Of a stretch of 33,797 nucleotides of DNA, positions 32,133 through 33,797 are shown piece after piece. The translations under genes were made by a program, and so were the position numbers. Each line of letters begins with the position of its first letter. Position 1 is the stretch's first letter. The notes beneath the pieces were generated by a model. The model was not told the origin of the DNA. It did not search any database and saw only the letters and a list, made by a program, of their open reading frames with translations. Source of the stretch: CAZYJR01 sp964647905 (GTDB lineage Bacteria > Desulfobacterota > DSM-4660 > Desulfatiglandales > HGW-15); contig CAZYJR010000041.1 of NCBI GenBank assembly GCA_964647905.1, positions 1-33,797 on the forward strand. Direction: 5' to 3'.

Positions 32133-33296
32133 ATGGAACGACACATTATACACCTACATGTGCCCGCCTTCCCCGTTGCGGTGGAGCGGGCCTTGCGGGC
32201 CCGGCTGCGGGGCCGCCCGGTGGCGGCTGCGTGCGGCTCCGGGGATAGGGCCTCGGTCCTTTGCGCCTCGGCCGAGGCCAAGGAAGAGGGCGTGGACAAG
32301 GGTATGCCCCTGGGCCGGGCCAGACGGGCCTGCCCGGGCCTGGTGGTCGTTTCCCCGGACCCGGCCCGCATTGAAAGGGCCTCCCGGCTCCTGGCCGGAG
32401 TGGCGGCCAGCTACACGCCGCTTTGGGAGCCGCTCCGGCCAGGGCACGTGTATATGGACGTAACAGGCACCTCCAGGCTGTGGGGGCGGGCCAAGGACAC
32501 GGCCGAACGGGTGCGCCTGGAGGTCCTGGAGCGGCTGAGCCTCAGCGGAGCCGCCGGGGTGGCCGCGAACAAGCTGGTCTCCGGCATCGCCTCCCGGATA
32601 GACCCGGGAGGCAAGGTCCTGGACGTGGACCCCGGAAGGGAGGAGGCCTTTCTGGCCCCCCTGAGGGTGGATTACCTGCCCGGGCTGGGCCCGGCCCGGA
32701 GCCTGGCGCTGCTCCGGGAGCTGGGGGTCGGCGTGGTCGGGGAGCTCGCCTCCCTGGACCCGGCCGCGTTAAAGCCCCTTTTCGGCAGGAGGGCCGTTGT
32801 CATCCACCGGCGGGCCCGGGGGATCGATCCCACCCCTGTATACCCGCCCCGAAGGGCGCCGGCGCTTAGACAAGAGCAGGTGTTTCCCGAGGGGGAAAAC
32901 GATGACCACCGGCTCCTGCGAGCCCTTTACCGACTGGTGGAGGCCTGCTGCCGGATGCTCAGGGAGCGGGGGGAAGCGCCTCTTTCCGGGACCCTGCTCC
33001 TTCGCTACGCTGACAGGCGTGAGGTATCGCGCCGGGTCTCCTTTAACGGGGAGACGGCCTGGGAGGCGGATCTCTTCCCTCCCTTGTGCCGGGCCTTTCA
33101 CTCGGCCTGCACCCGCCGGGTCAGGGTGGGCTTGATGAGGGTGGAGCTCGGCCGGCTCACCCCGTCCTGCGGGCGGCAGCTGTCTCTTTTTTCCAGGGAG
33201 CCCTCGCCCGGAGAGGCCCGGGCTGTCCTCACCCGCGCCCTGGACCGTATCAGGGCCCGACACGGGGGCCGGGCCATAGGTTACGGCGTGACTTGA
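32133..33296 (+). CDS. ImuB-like Y-family polymerase homologue, catalytic residues missing
   Basis: Protein of 387 residues with the Y-family layout: palm opening HLHVPAFPVAVE (7-18), RGRPVAAA (27-34), fingers, thumb with GLGPARSLALLRELG near 190, and a little-finger domain from about 250. DinB has the metal-binding Asp of DMDAFF and the SIDEAYLDVT pair. Here these read HVPAF and RPGHVYMDVT (102-111), so all three catalytic carboxylates are lost, as in ImuB. RQLSLF (348-353) is a good beta-clamp binding motif. It begins 16 bases after lexA and probably shares its promoter. I infer a non-catalytic scaffold for translesion synthesis, like ImuB beside DnaE2, but no imuA or dnaE2 is in the window. 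Confidence 0.8.
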   Translation: MERHIIHLHVPAFPVAVERALRARLRGRPVAAACGSGDRASVLCASAEAKEEGVDKGMPLGRARRACPGLVVVSPDPARIERASRLLAGVAASYTPLWEPLRPGHVYMDVTGTSRLWGRAKDTAERVRLEVLERLSLSGAAGVAANKLVSGIASRIDPGGKVLDVDPGREEAFLAPLRVDYLPGLGPARSLALLRELGVGVVGELASLDPAALKPLFGRRAVVIHRRARGIDPTPVYPPRRAPALRQEQVFPEGENDDHRLLRALYRLVEACCRMLRERGEAPLSGTLLLRYADRREVSRRVSFNGETAWEADLFPPLCRAFHSACTRRVRVGLMRVELGRLTPSCGRQLSLFSREPSPGEARAVLTRALDRIRARHGGRAIGYGVT

Positions 33297-33471
33297 TTCT
33301 TTTTCTTCGGGGGCGTACATGCGCTTGCTTATGATATTTGCTTGAACCCTTTTCCCTGGAGGCCGGTGTCGTCTGCAGCCAGGCCGGCCGCCATGCCCAG
33401 GGGGTGTCCGGAGCCGGCAGGGAGACCGTCGCCGGCTGGCGCCCGTCCCGGCCGCTCCCTTCAAAACCCTA

Positions 33472-33777
33472 TTGAGTCCAAACAACTTCTACCTTGGCTT
33501 TGAGAAATTGAAATTTTCTCTTTTCCGGTTTCCCTATAGACTCCTGTCCCAGGCATATGAAATGCCGATTCAGGAGGGGATTGTCTGCCCTTTGGCGCCT
33601 CTGGATGATATCATGGCAATGAAAGCCGTGGCTATTAATCAAAGAGGGTCCATGAAGGATTTTATCGATCTGTTCTTCATATTGCGAAAGACAGATACGG
33701 ATTTCAACCGACTGGCAACGCTGGTCACGAATAAGTACGATCTGGAGCGCCAGGCAAAGCCTGGTGCGACTTGCTGA
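33472..33777 (+). pseudogene. C-terminal remnant of an AbiEii-type nucleotidyltransferase
   Basis: An open frame of about 100 residues with FSLFRFPYRLL, then the block DDIMAMKAVAINQRGSMKDFIDLFFIL (about 45-71), which is the characteristic end region of AbiEii/AbiGii toxin-type nucleotidyltransferases. The N-terminal nucleotidyltransferase motif (GGS/DxD) is absent upstream: the frame starts with a TTG without a ribosome site, right after a gap of degenerate GC-rich DNA. The full protein is about 200-300 residues, so this is the truncated C-terminal half. The reading frame ends at TGA 33775, close to the window edge. Its AT-richer composition than the lexA-imuB genes suggests it was acquired. 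Confidence 0.65.
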
Positions 33778-33797
33778 CTGAGAGGTGTCAGCCATGA

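Noticed and set aside
1..33797. CRISPR arrays, rRNA and tRNA genes
   Set aside because: No regularly spaced repeats and no tRNA or rRNA consensus segments were seen on reading both strands; a covariance search was not possible.

Overview
The window looks like a piece of a GC-rich Gram-negative chromosome, most likely from the deltaproteobacterial (Desulfobacterota and relatives) group. This rests on the mix of families: a citramalate-type isoleucine route, aconitase-type LeuC/LeuD of the short form, a Liv-type transporter interleaved with acyl-CoA ligases and beta-oxidation genes, and a LexA/ImuB-like damage cassette. No rRNA or tRNA gene was seen, so the assignment is inference.

Region 1 (1-4332, plus strand): an integron-type tyrosine recombinase (IntI family) whose 5' end lies at the window edge, then hisS and aspS, which overlap by one base. 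Region 2 (4340-14110, plus strand): a branched-chain amino acid operon. A consensus-like promoter is followed by a 39-codon leader peptide with four Ile codons in a row and six Leu codons in a row. After it come mutually exclusive RNA arms and a strong intrinsic terminator, then cimA, leuA, leuC, leuD, leuB, an amino acid dehydrogenase of the Glu/Leu/Phe/Val family, an unrecognised gene and trmB. Citramalate synthase feeds isoleucine and LeuABCD feeds leucine, and these are exactly the two amino acids read by the leader peptide. This is the clearest regulatory system in the window.

Region 3 (14111-15136): a gene-poor stretch with a truncated ECF sigma factor. Region 4 (15137-28470, minus strand): thirteen genes in one direction. 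In transcription order they are an acyl-CoA synthetase, a TetR regulator, LivG, a second acyl-CoA synthetase, LivH, LivM, a LivK-type binding protein, a small exported protein, LivF, a short-chain dehydrogenase, an SCP-x-type thiolase, its DUF35 partner and an acyl-CoA dehydrogenase. Together they suggest uptake of a carboxylic acid or branched-chain compound, CoA activation and beta-oxidation; no enoyl-CoA hydratase is present.

Region 5 (28686-30466): a radical SAM gene on the minus strand with a near-leaderless promoter, then about 670 bases without a gene, holding tandem small hairpins, a dispersed repeat and a promoter followed directly by a long hairpin with T tracts. Region 6 (30467-33797, plus strand): a FemAB-like aminoacyltransferase, a lexA gene with an internal deletion and frameshift, an ImuB-like Y-family polymerase homologue lacking its catalytic carboxylates but keeping a clamp-binding motif, and the C-terminal remnant of an AbiEii-type nucleotidyltransferase.
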